Shown: positions 28,434 through 37,820, counted from the first letter of the stretch. The stretch is 64,000 bases of DNA from JAFGLZ01 sp964390905 (GCA_964390905.1 CAYMLO010000015.1:1-64000); one strand, 5' to 3'. The notes: a model not told the origin generated them from the letters alone. Numbers and translations: made by a program.

Positions 28434-30512
28434 TCATTCTCCTTTGCCGGGAGCTTGACGGGCTTCTGGCCCGCCGATCAGCAGGATCGCAGAATGCGCG
28501 GGTATGGACAGAGCGGTCCATTGGCCGCTGCCCGTGCGACTCGGCGTAATCTGACCGCTGGCGGGATCTGCGAGCCACCAGCGCTCCTTGCCGGGGGGAC
28601 AGATCCGTCCCGCATACGGCTTGCCGCCAACGTTCACGACCAACAGGATCCGTCGGCCGTCGCGGACGAAACGCCCGACCACGACATGATCGCAAGCTGG
28701 GCGGAGGTGACCGGCGCTTCGCCGATTCGCGAGTGCATCCAAGTCGACAGATCTGGCGGCGTCTCCGTCACACATCACGGACCCACCGGCGGCCCGGAAA
28801 CGATCGACGACGCCGGTCACCGATGCGGGCAGCGCCACACCCGACGGCAACACGATCGCGTCGAATCCGCGCAACCCGATCGCGATCCGGCCGTCGCGGA
28901 TCTTCGCTGCGGCGAGCAGCTCGTGATCGGCCAGGGCGAACGAGATCTGGGCCTTCAACAGCCGCCGTCCCAGCTGCAGGAACGACCGGACGATCCGCTG
29001 GGCGCGCGTCGATTGGGATTTGAGGGTCAGTCGATCGGCGACGGGCAGGTACTCGGCCCACAGATCGTAGATCGGATAGTAGAGCAGGACGTCCGGGTCG
29101 AGTCGCGCATCGCGCAGGAGGGCGTTGAGTCGCCCGACGTAGTCGCAGTAGGCCCGGCACGTCTCGTCGCCCGATGTTTGCTTGCCCGATGACCCGCCCC
29201 GCACGATCCGCCCGATCGACCCGTAGTAGGACGTGAATTCCGTGACGCCGAGCGCGGCCTGCCACGCGGCCGTCGCCTGCATCCACGCCAACGACGCGGG
29301 CCCGCGCTTGGCCATCCGCTGGGAGAAATCGCTGACCTCGGTCATCACGCATCGCCTGCCGTTCAGCAACGCCGCCGAGGCCGGCAGCGACGCCGTCAGC
29401 CAGCCGCTGTGCAGCACGGCCGACGGGTCCGATGAGAGCATGTCCATCCCGGGGATGTCCATCCGACCGAGCGCCTTGAGGGCGTTGCCATAGAGGGGCA
29501 CATGGTGGATGACCTGCTCCTCCCACAGCGTATGGCCTGATGAGGCGACATGGTGACGGCGGCACCAATCCTGGATGCGGCCGAAGTACCGTTCGGTGAT
29601 CAGGTCGGCGATCAGCGCCCAGAACTGTCGGCGGACCTTGCGGTCCGTCTCCGAGTCGCCCACAAAGAGGCTGCGGCGCAGGGGCATGATGTCCTGCCCG
29701 TAGCGCTGTCCGTACAGCTCCGGCAGGTCGCGACACCAGGGCACGCCGGGCAGGGGCTTGACGGACGCGTCGAGCGGGTCGACGACCCGCACGCGCTTGC
29801 GAACGTGCTCGGGGAGTTGGCCCAGGTTGACGGGCATGAGCGACGGCTCGTCGGTGAAGAACGCGCGGATCGTCTTGCCGAAGTGCGGGGCCACGCGACG
29901 GCGGTAGGCCTCGTGCGTCTTGGCGACGAAACACTGTATGGCGGCGTCATCGATCAGATTGGGGTAGCGCCGCGCGGCGTAGAAGTTGTTGCTGGCGTGC
30001 GTGTGTTCGTAGGCGCGACGGAGCGAGAACGGGTCGTCACGAGACGCATCGTAGACGAGCGCGAGGGCCTCAAACGCCGGGTCGGCCTTGAGCACCCACC
30101 CACCGGCTGCCCCGCTCGGATAACCGTCCTCGTCGTAGATCCACACGACCAGGCCCGCTTGTCGGCAGGCCTCTACGGCGTGAACGAGCGTGGCCCAGTG
30201 CTCGTCGGAGGCCATGTAGTCGGTGAAGGCGACGTTGCAGACGATGCCACCCAGCCCGGCGGCTTTCACGGCCGCCATCGCCGCGGGCGTGGCCTGACGC
30301 GGTGGCACGCCGTGGACGATCTGCAACGGGCGCAGATCGGCCGACGGGTTGGACCATGCTTGCCACCATGCCGCCGGCCAATCGGGCTTCGGGCCGACAG
30401 GCCCGGATGCCGTCGCCGCCATCGTGCAGGACCCCCACGCTATCCCCAAGAATGCAGCGATGCGCCGGCCGTGTCGCAGAAGCCAGCGTCCCCCGAGATC
30501 AAGAATGGTCAC
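28434..30512 (-). CDS. Putative secreted GH106-like glycoside hydrolase
   Basis: A 692-residue probable secreted glycosidase. The N-terminal hydrophobic stretch (RRIAAFLGIAWGSCTMAATA) suggests export. The body resembles the large barrel of GH106/rhamnosidase-like enzymes: VEACRQAGLVVWIYDEDGYP followed by SGAAGGWV near residue 125, then HFGKTIRAFFTDEPSLMP (about 235) with a likely catalytic acid pair. HVASSGHTLWEEQ and RRCVMTEVSDFSQ are further conserved-looking blocks. The beta-galactosidase-type C-terminal domains common in longer relatives are reduced. The GTG start overlaps the end of the upstream isomerase-like gene by 14 bases, so the pair is an operon. The exact family is uncertain. Confidence 0.65.
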   Translation of the reverse strand: MTILDLGGRWLLRHGRRIAAFLGIAWGSCTMAATASGPVGPKPDWPAAWWQAWSNPSADLRPLQIVHGVPPRQATPAAMAAVKAAGLGGIVCNVAFTDYMASDEHWATLVHAVEACRQAGLVVWIYDEDGYPSGAAGGWVLKADPAFEALALVYDASRDDPFSLRRAYEHTHASNNFYAARRYPNLIDDAAIQCFVAKTHEAYRRRVAPHFGKTIRAFFTDEPSLMPVNLGQLPEHVRKRVRVVDPLDASVKPLPGVPWCRDLPELYGQRYGQDIMPLRRSLFVGDSETDRKVRRQFWALIADLITERYFGRIQDWCRRHHVASSGHTLWEEQVIHHVPLYGNALKALGRMDIPGMDMLSSDPSAVLHSGWLTASLPASAALLNGRRCVMTEVSDFSQRMAKRGPASLAWMQATAAWQAALGVTEFTSYYGSIGRIVRGGSSGKQTSGDETCRAYCDYVGRLNALLRDARLDPDVLLYYPIYDLWAEYLPVADRLTLKSQSTRAQRIVRSFLQLGRRLLKAQISFALADHELLAAAKIRDGRIAIGLRGFDAIVLPSGVALPASVTGVVDRFRAAGGSVMCDGDAARSVDLDALANRRSAGHLRPACDHVVVGRFVRDGRRILLVVNVGGKPYAGRICPPGKERWWLADPASGQITPSRTGSGQWTALSIPAHSAILLIGGPEARQAPGKGE

Positions 30513-31428
30513 AGCACGTCCCCTGCGCCTCGGCGACCATCTTCTTGAACAGGACGGCCTGGGCGGCCAGGGCCTTGACCCGGTCCTTCGGCTTGCTGCT
30601 GGCCTCGAGCATGATCCAGCCCTTGTAGTCCATCTTGACGAACAAGCCGATCAGGACCTTGTAGGGATAGCTCTTCGATTCCAGCTCGCGGACGTGCGTC
30701 GTCGCGCCGAGTCGGTCCTTGACGAGGTTGAAGTTGTGGACCAGGCCCTTGCCTTTGAGGTCCTGCTGATTGGAGTTCCAACACACCGCAACGTTGGGAT
30801 GATCGGCGACGTCCATGATGGCCTTCATGATCGGCAGCTCGGCGCATTGGCCGTGGACCTCGAGACGGATCTGCTGGCCGTAATCGGCGCCGAAGGCCCC
30901 CAGGACGTTCAGCGACTTGCCGATCTGCTCGATCGTCTTCTCGCGGGGCACGCCCTTGTGGAAGCTGTTGGGCTTGACCTTCACGCCACTGCCGCCGACG
31001 TCGCGGCTGCACACGACGAAGGCCTTGGTGGCCTCGATGGCCTTGCTCAAGACGGCCGGGTCGGGGCTGTCCAGCCGTTCGTTGGAACCCAGGCCGACCA
31101 GACAGACCGGGCTGTCGGCGAACCGCTTCTTGACTTCCTTGCGCTGCTGGGCGCTGAGCGACGGCTCGACGCCGTGGGCGTGCGTGGTCCGCAGCTCCAC
31201 GCCCAAGACCTTGGCCGTCTCACAGTTTCGGATGAGCGTCGGTAAGTCCCAGTCCTTGCCCCACTGATAGGTGACCAGCCCGTAGCGCATCTTCGATCCG
31301 GGTTTGCCCGCCGGTGCGGCCTGCACGACACTGCCGGGGACGGTGGCGGCGGCAAGGACACCTGCGGCGGTCTGGGAACCTCGAACCAGGAACTGACGAC
31401 GAGAGACTTGCTGTTGCTTCAGAGACAT
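30499..31428 (-). CDS. Tat-exported xylose isomerase-like TIM-barrel protein
   Basis: Sugar phosphate isomerase/epimerase-fold protein of 309 residues with a Tat signal (SRRQFLVRGSQTAAGVLAAA). After the signal the barrel follows: MRYGLVTYQWGKDWDLPTLI, VELRTTHAHGVEPSL, QIRLEVHGQCAELPIMKAIM, DHPNVAVCWNSNQQDL and a C-terminal MDYKGWIMLEASSKPKDRV. Glu and His/Asn residues at these strand ends resemble the metal site of AP endonuclease 2-type barrels. AGGAGA precedes the ATG at 31428. Such proteins are very common in Planctomycetota and Verrucomicrobiota and are mostly of unknown substrate. It is translationally coupled to the GH106-like gene, suggesting a shared glycan pathway. Confidence 0.85.
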   Translation of the reverse strand: MSLKQQQVSRRQFLVRGSQTAAGVLAAATVPGSVVQAAPAGKPGSKMRYGLVTYQWGKDWDLPTLIRNCETAKVLGVELRTTHAHGVEPSLSAQQRKEVKKRFADSPVCLVGLGSNERLDSPDPAVLSKAIEATKAFVVCSRDVGGSGVKVKPNSFHKGVPREKTIEQIGKSLNVLGAFGADYGQQIRLEVHGQCAELPIMKAIMDVADHPNVAVCWNSNQQDLKGKGLVHNFNLVKDRLGATTHVRELESKSYPYKVLIGLFVKMDYKGWIMLEASSKPKDRVKALAAQAVLFKKMVAEAQGTCCDHS

Positions 31429-31489
31429 TCGGCTTTCTCCTTGAACATGGTCGGCGCGATCCGTCGGAGTAGGTGTTCCGCATTCCACG

Positions 31490-31540
31490 TTTAGCCCCGC
31501 CGCGTGCGGCGGGGAAGGGGCCGCACGCGGCCCCGCTAAA
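31490..31540. repeat. Double-hairpin cruciform (TTTAGCCCC...GGGGCTAAA type)
   Basis: A 51-base composite inverted repeat. Outer arms TTTAGC and GCTAAA enclose two GC-only hairpins, one at 31495-31514 (nine-base-pair stem, GT loop) and one at 31517-31534 (eight-base-pair stem, AC loop), which can also pair with each other. It lies between a minus-strand gene start and a plus-strand gene start, so it is not an ordinary terminator. It resembles interspersed palindromes seen in planctomycete genomes. Confidence 0.75.
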
Positions 31541-31717
31541 CAGGCACCCCTCGAAGAGACGCGCTGCGCGCCATCGTAGATGGGGCGTTTCTACTCCACG
31601 CCGCGAATCGCGTCAATCGCGTCCCTGATGCGGGACAACGACGCTGCCAAGTGATATGGTGATACGTCCGCCCGGGAGGCCGTGCGGGGTGATGGGCATT
31701 TCGAGACGAGGAACCGG

Positions 31718-33067
31718 ATGATGGCAGACAAGAGCGGCGCGGACGTCAGGCAGATCAACAGGCATTGGCGGGTCTTGTGCGAGCGGATCGGCAACCGGTA
31801 CGCGGGCACGGCGGGAGAACAGGCGGCGGCCGACTACGTCGAGCGGGAATTCGCCAAGCTGGGCCTGGCCAACGTGCATCAGTACCGGTTCGAGTTCCCC
31901 GGTTGGGATTTCTCGCGGTGCAGGTTGCGGATCGGGCGGGGTCGCCAGATGCGATCGATGGGCAAGGCCATGCCGATGGAGTACTCGGTCGGAACGCGGC
32001 CCGGCGGCGTGCAGGGCCCGATCGTATACCTCCAGGGCGGCAGCGCTCTGGATCTGGAGCGAGACCTCCGCGGCAAGGTGGGGTTGCTGATCGGATCGTT
32101 GAGCCTCGGCGATCCGGAGACCAAACAACGGATCATCGATTCGAAGATGGCGGCGCTGATCACCGTCGACGCGCGGGTGCCGTTCGACTGGAAGATCCCC
32201 ATCGGGGCTGCCCCGCAATGGACCGAGGGGTACGCCGTCCCCACCGTGGCCGTTCCCTACATGGAGGCGGTTCGCCTCGTGCGTGATCTGCCGCTGACCG
32301 CACGGCTCGACGTGGCCACGCGCGCGTTTCCGGCGACCAGTCAGGTGGTGATCGGGGAGGTGGTCGGCCGACGACACCCAGAGCAGGTCATCATCGTCTC
32401 AGGCCACCACGACTCGGTTCGGGGCAACGTCGGCGCCGACGACAACGCCAGCGGGGTCGTTTGCGTGTTGGAGCTGGCCCGGGTGTTGGCGCGTCGGCGA
32501 CCGAAGCGCACCGTGCGGTTCGTCAGCTACGGCGTCGAGGAACGACTCAGCGTAGGCGCGTACATGTACATGCGGTCGCTGTCGGCAAAGGCGTTGACGG
32601 GCGTGGTGATGGCGCTCAACGTCGACTCCGGCGGCGGACACGTCGGCGAGGACGTGGCCGTCGTGACCGGCACGCCCGCGCTCGAGCGCCTGGTCCGTCG
32701 TCACTGGGAGAAGCGCCGCCATCCGATCCGGATCGACCCGGCCGTCAACCCCTACAGCGACCACTTTCCGTTCAACATCGCCGGCGCGCCGTCGGTGTGG
32801 TTGTCGCGACCGAGCATGATGGGCGGAGGATACTGGACGCTGCATAGCGTACATGACAACCTCGACAACGTCTCCGCGCCCATTCTGGCCCGGACCGTGG
32901 ACAGCGCACACGCGATGCTGAGCGAGGCGATCGCCGCGGATCGGATGCCGTTTCCCAGGAAGATTGCCCCGCCCCTGGCCGCCGAGGTCCGCCGCGTGGC
33001 CAAGAAGGCCTATCATCACCCCTGGTCGCCCAGGAAGTTCGACTACGCCCGGTTCGAGATCGGATAA
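31718..33067 (+). CDS. M28-family metallopeptidase
   Basis: Zinc aminopeptidase/carboxypeptidase-type enzyme of 449 residues. The five metal-site blocks of family M28 are in order: SGHHDS (about 227), GADDNASG (about 239), YGVEE with the catalytic Glu (about 270), NVDSGG (about 299) and the distal HSVHDNLDN (about 375). An inserted PA-like apical domain (GPIVYLQGG...GKVGLLIGSL...AALITVDAR) lies before the catalytic core, as in several M28 proteins. There is no clear signal peptide from the tandem ATGs at 31718/31721, which have GAGGA upstream, so it may be cytoplasmic. It precedes the GH20-like gene by 55 bases on the same strand. Confidence 0.9.
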   Translation: MMADKSGADVRQINRHWRVLCERIGNRYAGTAGEQAAADYVEREFAKLGLANVHQYRFEFPGWDFSRCRLRIGRGRQMRSMGKAMPMEYSVGTRPGGVQGPIVYLQGGSALDLERDLRGKVGLLIGSLSLGDPETKQRIIDSKMAALITVDARVPFDWKIPIGAAPQWTEGYAVPTVAVPYMEAVRLVRDLPLTARLDVATRAFPATSQVVIGEVVGRRHPEQVIIVSGHHDSVRGNVGADDNASGVVCVLELARVLARRRPKRTVRFVSYGVEERLSVGAYMYMRSLSAKALTGVVMALNVDSGGGHVGEDVAVVTGTPALERLVRRHWEKRRHPIRIDPAVNPYSDHFPFNIAGAPSVWLSRPSMMGGGYWTLHSVHDNLDNVSAPILARTVDSAHAMLSEAIAADRMPFPRKIAPPLAAEVRRVAKKAYHHPWSPRKFDYARFEIG

Positions 33068-33122
33068 GCGGAGCTGATCACCTTCGCGGAGGGTCCGCCG
33101 GTAGCCGAAGGAGCCCATTCGG

Positions 33123-35336
33123 ATGAGCCACATCAGAAGCACCGTGCTGGGCGTATCCGCCATGGTCGTGTTGTCGTCAATCTTGCGGACGGCGCAGGGC
33201 GAGGCTGCACTCCCGCAGGTGCTTCCCACGCCGCAGCATATGACATGGGCCGCGCCAGGCAAGCCGGGCTCGCTGGCGACGGGAACGTGCAGACGCGTGG
33301 TGATCATGGACAAGGCACATTCCTCCACGGTGGCAGGGATTGAGCAGGTCAACGCACGGTTGGCGGAGCTCAAGAAGCCCACACTCGAGCTGGCCGAGAA
33401 AAAGAGCCGTGGCGAGCCACGCGGTACGGTCTGTCTGACCGTTGAGCCGTCGTCCGAGATCGAGCGACTGGTCGTGGGGCTGCCGAAGCCCAAGGCTGAA
33501 GGCTACCGCCTCGTCGTCACGGCAGACGGCGTGGCCATTCTCGGCAAGGACGTCTCCGGGCTCTACTACGGACTGACGACGCTGCGGCAGCTGATCCAGC
33601 CGGACGGGCGGATCCCGTGCGTAGCGATCTCCGATTGGCCGGACCTGCCCGTCCGCGGCACCTACATCGGCGAGCATCACTTCGGGGACGATCCCCGCAA
33701 GAAGATCCCGTACCTTGCCTCGCTGAAGTTGAACCTGGTCGTGCTCGAATACTACGGCCTGTATCGCCTGGATGACCCCAAGGTCCGCGCGCGGTGGCAG
33801 GACCTCTTTGCGCTGTGCCGGAAGCACTGCATTGAGCCCGTACCGGAACTGCAGAGCCTCGGCTGGGGTCACATGGTGCTGTCGCTCGACCCGCGCACCG
33901 TGGAAGGGGTCACGCTGTCCAAGCAGCCCTTCGAGGCCAAAGACGGCCGGATCGTGCCCGGGGTACAGGAACCCGCGCCGCCCATCGCGCTGGTCAACCC
34001 GGGGTTCGAGCAGGCCAAAGGCAACGACGCGCACGGCTGGGGGCAGGACACCGTGGAGCCGACGATCTGCGTGGACAAGGCCGACAAGCACAGCGGGACG
34101 GCCAGCCTGCGGCTGACGCGGACACGGCGCGGGATCATCCGCGCGTGGCAGGACGTCGCCTGCCTCCCCAACCAGGGGTACGAGATCGGCTGCTACCTGA
34201 AGACCCGGGACATCAAGGGAAGCGGTGACTGCGGCGCCTACATCGAAGTCTACGGACTTCACCCGAACGGCGGGCACGGGGCCCTGCTGGCCAAGTCTGC
34301 GATGCGCAAGGGAAGCCAGGCGTGGCGGGCGGAGCATGCGGGTCTCAGCAGCGGGGGGTACCAGCGCCTCCGCGTGTACGTCCGCATCCAAGACGCGACC
34401 GGGACCGCGTGGTTCGACGACGTCTCGCTGGTTGGCACCCGTCACGCGCCGGCCGATCCGCTGAGAAACGTCATCATCACCCAAGCCGCGCCGCTCACGG
34501 TCGCCAATGCAACGGGCACGATCACGTACGAAGCCGGCAAGGACTACCGCGTCGTCCCGGGCGATCCCCCGGTCGGCCCCGGGCACGATCTGAGTCGGAC
34601 CTCGTACCCCGCCAGCGCCAAGCCCCTCAGCCTGACGTTGCTGCCCGGGAGTCGGATCAGGGACGGCGACAAGCTTCTGGTGAGTTTCACCTACGCCCCG
34701 CAGGGCAGCATTACCTGTTGCCCCTCCGAGCCGCTCTACCGCGAGGTGATGCGCAAGTCCATCCAGAACGTCGTCCGGTACCTCGAGCCGAAGTACATCC
34801 ACATCGGACACGACGAGCCGCGGGTCTTCAATCGTGACGACCGATGCAAGCGCCGCGGCCTGAGCAACACCGAGCTGTTCGTGGACGACATCAAGCGAAT
34901 GCGTCAGTTCGCGCGTGAAGCCGACCCGAACGTCCGGCTGATGATGTGGGCCGACGCCGTCAACCCGTATCACAACGAGCCGCACGCCGGCATGAAGAAG
35001 GCGGCCCAGAGCCTTCCCCGCGATATCGTCATGAGCACGTGGTTCTACAGCAGTCCCCAGAACGACGCGGCGATCCGAAGGTCGGTGGCGTACTTCACGG
35101 ACCTCGGTTTCGACGTCACGGGTTCGCCCTGGTTTCAGTACGCCAACGCCCACACCTGGGCCCAATGCCTCAGCGAGCGCCGCAAACGGAGCCCGCACGC
35201 CCTGGGCGAGATCTACACGAGCTGGAAGGACAACAAGTCGGTCGATCCGTGGCAGGCGCTGACCACGACGGCCGAGTATGCGTGGTCTGCGAGCACGCCG
35301 CCGTTCGACGCCTGGATGAAGCGTCTCGGCAAGTAG
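33123..35336 (+). CDS. Secreted GH20-like beta-N-acetylhexosaminidase with inserted carbohydrate-binding module
   Basis: Exported protein of 737 residues with a signal peptide (GVSAMVVLSSILRTAQG). The N-terminal GH20b-type domain (about 30-165) ends in GLYYGLTTLRQLIQPDGRIP. The barrel starts with DWPDLPVRGTYIGEHHFGDD and EPVPELQSLGWGHMVLSL. At about 290-445 the barrel is interrupted by a CBM4/9-like beta-sandwich (IALVNPGFEQAKGNDAHGW to TAWFDDVSLVG). It resumes with KYIHIGHDEPRVFN (about 557), equivalent to the catalytic Asp-Glu pair of GH20, and VRLMMWADAVNPYHNEP. Substrate is presumably a beta-linked amino sugar, but the barrel is divergent (HIGHDE rather than HIGGDE). It heads a pair with the next gene. 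Confidence 0.8.
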   Translation: MSHIRSTVLGVSAMVVLSSILRTAQGEAALPQVLPTPQHMTWAAPGKPGSLATGTCRRVVIMDKAHSSTVAGIEQVNARLAELKKPTLELAEKKSRGEPRGTVCLTVEPSSEIERLVVGLPKPKAEGYRLVVTADGVAILGKDVSGLYYGLTTLRQLIQPDGRIPCVAISDWPDLPVRGTYIGEHHFGDDPRKKIPYLASLKLNLVVLEYYGLYRLDDPKVRARWQDLFALCRKHCIEPVPELQSLGWGHMVLSLDPRTVEGVTLSKQPFEAKDGRIVPGVQEPAPPIALVNPGFEQAKGNDAHGWGQDTVEPTICVDKADKHSGTASLRLTRTRRGIIRAWQDVACLPNQGYEIGCYLKTRDIKGSGDCGAYIEVYGLHPNGGHGALLAKSAMRKGSQAWRAEHAGLSSGGYQRLRVYVRIQDATGTAWFDDVSLVGTRHAPADPLRNVIITQAAPLTVANATGTITYEAGKDYRVVPGDPPVGPGHDLSRTSYPASAKPLSLTLLPGSRIRDGDKLLVSFTYAPQGSITCCPSEPLYREVMRKSIQNVVRYLEPKYIHIGHDEPRVFNRDDRCKRRGLSNTELFVDDIKRMRQFAREADPNVRLMMWADAVNPYHNEPHAGMKKAAQSLPRDIVMSTWFYSSPQNDAAIRRSVAYFTDLGFDVTGSPWFQYANAHTWAQCLSERRKRSPHALGEIYTSWKDNKSVDPWQALTTTAEYAWSASTPPFDAWMKRLGK

Positions 35337-35363
35337 GCTGCGGGCCCGACCAGGAGAACCGAC

Positions 35364-36569
35364 ATGAACAGACGCGAGTTCATCAAGCTCGGCACGAGTG
35401 CCCTGGCGGCAACGAGCGTGGCGCGGGCACCGCGTGCAGCGCGGGCCGAGACGCGGGGGACCCGCCCCCTGGTGGATGAGGCGCTCAGGAAGGCATTGCT
35501 GGCCTACCTAGCGGACCTCAACGCCTGGGTGATGACGCTCGACGTGGGAAGCGGCACACTCAAGAACACCAAGGACACGCGGACGTCGGTCTTCATCAAC
35601 GGCAACTTCGCCAGGATGCTGATGGCCTCCTACAGGATCACGGGCAACAAGGCCCATCTGGCCGAGGCGCTGCGGTGGTGCGACACGTTCTGCAAGAAGC
35701 AGCAAATGACGACCACGTCCACCGGCCAGGAGGCGGGATACTGGCCGGACTGCGGCCCCCGGGGGAACATCTACTTCGGCGACGCGGGCACAGCCGCCAC
35801 GGCGCTCGCCGTCGGGCATCGCTTCGCGGACAAGCAGAGGCAGGCGCGCTACCTGGCCGCGATGGAACGGAAGGCCCGGTTCGTGATGCATGGGTGCGCC
35901 GAGGCCCCGGAGGGACGCGGGCGCAAGGCGTCCACAGGATGGGTGATCCAACAGGGCAAGGACCGCGGCGCCCTGGGCTGCGGATACTACAAGGGCAAGC
36001 TCAGCCCGGAGCCCTACACGATCTCGACCGCTACGACCGGCGGCGCGTTCTTCTCCGAGCTGTTCGCGATCACCGGCCAACCCAAATACAAGGAGATCGC
36101 AGCCGGCGCGACGCGGTGGCTCGTCAAGATCCGCAAGGAAGACGGCGAGCTGCCGTACACCCTCGCCGGCAAGACGCTGACCTGCTGGCCGCTGGACACG
36201 CTCAGCTACTGTACGGAGGCATTCGTGGCCGCGGACATGTACCTGAAGGATCCAGGTCTCCAGGATCTTCTGCGAAAGAAGCTGAAGCCGACCGTGCGGT
36301 GGTTCCTGGCAGGGCAGAACGCGGACGGCTCGTGGGGAAAGCTCCGAAGCGCCGACCAGCAGAGAAGCCCGCGGAGCCTGACCTTGCTGAGCTGGTTCTA
36401 CCGGCACGTGGACCCGAGCCCGGAGGCGGCCGAGTCGGTCCGGAAGTACTGCCGCTTCCTGTTGAATCCCGAGAACAGCAAGGCGTACGGGGTCAAGACG
36501 CTCGTTCGGACGTCCGGATTCGTCGGGCTGGCCGTGGCCGAGATCGTGTCTGACAGGAGCACGTTCTGA
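35364..36569 (+). CDS. Tat-exported alpha/alpha-barrel protein
   Basis: A 401-residue exported protein with an N-terminal Tat signal (MNRREFIKLGTSALAATSVA). The mature part is all-helical with repeated hairpins typical of alpha/alpha-toroids (six-hairpin glycosidases, pectate lyase 10 or terpene-cyclase-like folds): GNFARMLMASYRITGNKAHL, FFSELFAITGQPKYKEIAAG, GELPYTLAGKTLTCWPLDTL and GQNADGSWGKLRSAD. The last resembles the QxxDGSW repeat of prenyltransferase-like toroids. Catalytic residues cannot be assigned. It follows the GH20-like gene by 27 bases with an AGGAGAA site, suggesting cooperation in polysaccharide breakdown. Confidence 0.7.
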   Translation: MNRREFIKLGTSALAATSVARAPRAARAETRGTRPLVDEALRKALLAYLADLNAWVMTLDVGSGTLKNTKDTRTSVFINGNFARMLMASYRITGNKAHLAEALRWCDTFCKKQQMTTTSTGQEAGYWPDCGPRGNIYFGDAGTAATALAVGHRFADKQRQARYLAAMERKARFVMHGCAEAPEGRGRKASTGWVIQQGKDRGALGCGYYKGKLSPEPYTISTATTGGAFFSELFAITGQPKYKEIAAGATRWLVKIRKEDGELPYTLAGKTLTCWPLDTLSYCTEAFVAADMYLKDPGLQDLLRKKLKPTVRWFLAGQNADGSWGKLRSADQQRSPRSLTLLSWFYRHVDPSPEAAESVRKYCRFLLNPENSKAYGVKTLVRTSGFVGLAVAEIVSDRSTF

Positions 36570-36594
36570 GTCGGCCCTCGTGGGCTGCCGCGAC

Positions 36595-37560
36595 TCACAG
36601 CGTTCTTGTCATCTGGCCGTGGTGGTGGTGGACACAGAACCCGGCCCGCTCGTAGAGCCGAATGGCCGGGACGTTGTCGTGATCGACGTCCAGAAAGGCG
36701 ACGTCAGCCCTACCCACAAGCGCGGACAAGCCGCGGGCCAACACGCAGCGGCCCAACCCCCGGCCGCGATACGTTTCGAGAATGCCGATGTAGTCCACCA
36801 CCCCTACGCCTTCACGGAGCACGCCGACCTGGACGGTCCCCGCCAGGTCCTGTCCGTCGTACGCGACCAACCAATCTGTAGCGGTGTCCACGGACCACAT
36901 CTTCTGTGAGAAGGCGAGGTCTGCCTTCGACGCTGCCGCGGTGATGCGTCGGACAGCGGCGTTCATCTCGTGGAACGTGTCCAGCCCGACCTCCTCGGCC
37001 GATCGGAAGTCAAGCTGTCCCAAGCCCGAATCGATGGACAGTTGCCGGCTCAGCATCTCCCGCCGGGGATCGCCCTCGAGACCGTGCTTTCGATACAGGT
37101 CGATCAGCGGACGCACCTCATCGGGGAATCCGTGGAATGACATCCGGACGTCGGTCAGTCCCTGCTTGGCCGCGTGCCGAAGGACGAACGCCAGGAGTCG
37201 GTCCGCTGCGTCACGGGCCTGCGTGTGACGGGAGACCCGCGGCGTCTGGCCCTCGATCGACAGCCTCCGCTCGGCCGGTTCGACGCGCCACAGCAGATAC
37301 GCATCGATCCCGCCTGGTCCGGGCAAAACAACTGCGGATCGGTCGTTGTCCCCGGCGAGCGTCTGCAGATCGATCCGCTCCGGGAGATGCAGGTGCTGCC
37401 GGAGCAGGCCCTCGTCCTCGACGTTGGGCACGCGACAGTTCGCGGGACACCATCGCTCCGCCGGCGGATGGGCGGCACAGAACCGATCGAGCCATTCCGC
37501 CCGAAGCTTGATGCATCCGTGGTAGTCGCGTCGCGTTGCCATACGCAGACTGCTGTCCAT
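36595..37560 (-). CDS. GNAT-family N-acetyltransferase
   Basis: A 321-residue protein whose C-terminal third is a GNAT domain: AGTVQVGVLREGVGVVDYIG, then ILETYRGRGLGRCVLARGLS (acetyl-CoA pyrophosphate loop) and VAFLDVDHDNVPAIRLYERA with GF. The N-terminal two thirds are less conserved and may be a degenerate second GNAT fold (DAADRLLAFVLRHAAKQGLT). The ATG at 37560 has AAGGGAG upstream. It converges with the preceding plus-strand gene and is followed upstream by an unrelated operon, so context gives no hint of the substrate. Confidence 0.85.
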   Translation of the reverse strand: MDSSLRMATRRDYHGCIKLRAEWLDRFCAAHPPAERWCPANCRVPNVEDEGLLRQHLHLPERIDLQTLAGDNDRSAVVLPGPGGIDAYLLWRVEPAERRLSIEGQTPRVSRHTQARDAADRLLAFVLRHAAKQGLTDVRMSFHGFPDEVRPLIDLYRKHGLEGDPRREMLSRQLSIDSGLGQLDFRSAEEVGLDTFHEMNAAVRRITAAASKADLAFSQKMWSVDTATDWLVAYDGQDLAGTVQVGVLREGVGVVDYIGILETYRGRGLGRCVLARGLSALVGRADVAFLDVDHDNVPAIRLYERAGFCVHHHHGQMTRTL

Positions 37561-37757
37561 CGGCGTTCTCCCTTCGAAGCGCTCCCGCAGACCGGCCCTA
37601 CGCGATCCGGCACCGACGCGATCCGCGGGCGTGCGGAACCGGATCCGGCGGGGGTCCAGCACGAGCAAGATAGCGTTCTCAGTCAGGGGACCGCTGACCG
37701 TCTGATCGACTCAAACGCTCAGCGAAGAGGACGGGCACGTCGAGTGCTTCGCTCGCT

Positions 37758-37820
37758 CTACGCCACGGATGCATCCGGCACCGAGGCGTCCCCACAACAC
37801 GCGATTCGTCTGCCTGTCAT
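37758..37820 (-). CDS. Possible 20-residue small protein with strong ribosome-binding site
   Basis: A tiny frame, MTGRRIACCGDASVPDASVA, is preceded by AAAGGAGGTG at ideal spacing, much stronger than needed by chance in this spacer. It lies 84 bases downstream of the LolA-like gene on the same strand and could be the last cistron of that operon. A Cys pair is its only notable feature. The remaining part of the 340-base spacer (37561-37757 and 37821-37903) shows nothing recognisable. Could be a chance occurrence. Confidence 0.3.
   Translation of the reverse strand: MTGRRIACCGDASVPDASVA

Noticed and set aside
33177..35198. Very long open frame (673 codons) antisense to the GH20-like gene
   Set aside because: It is a codon-bias shadow of a GC-rich gene: its composition is Arg/Val/Asp-rich with no domain, and the opposite strand has clear family motifs.
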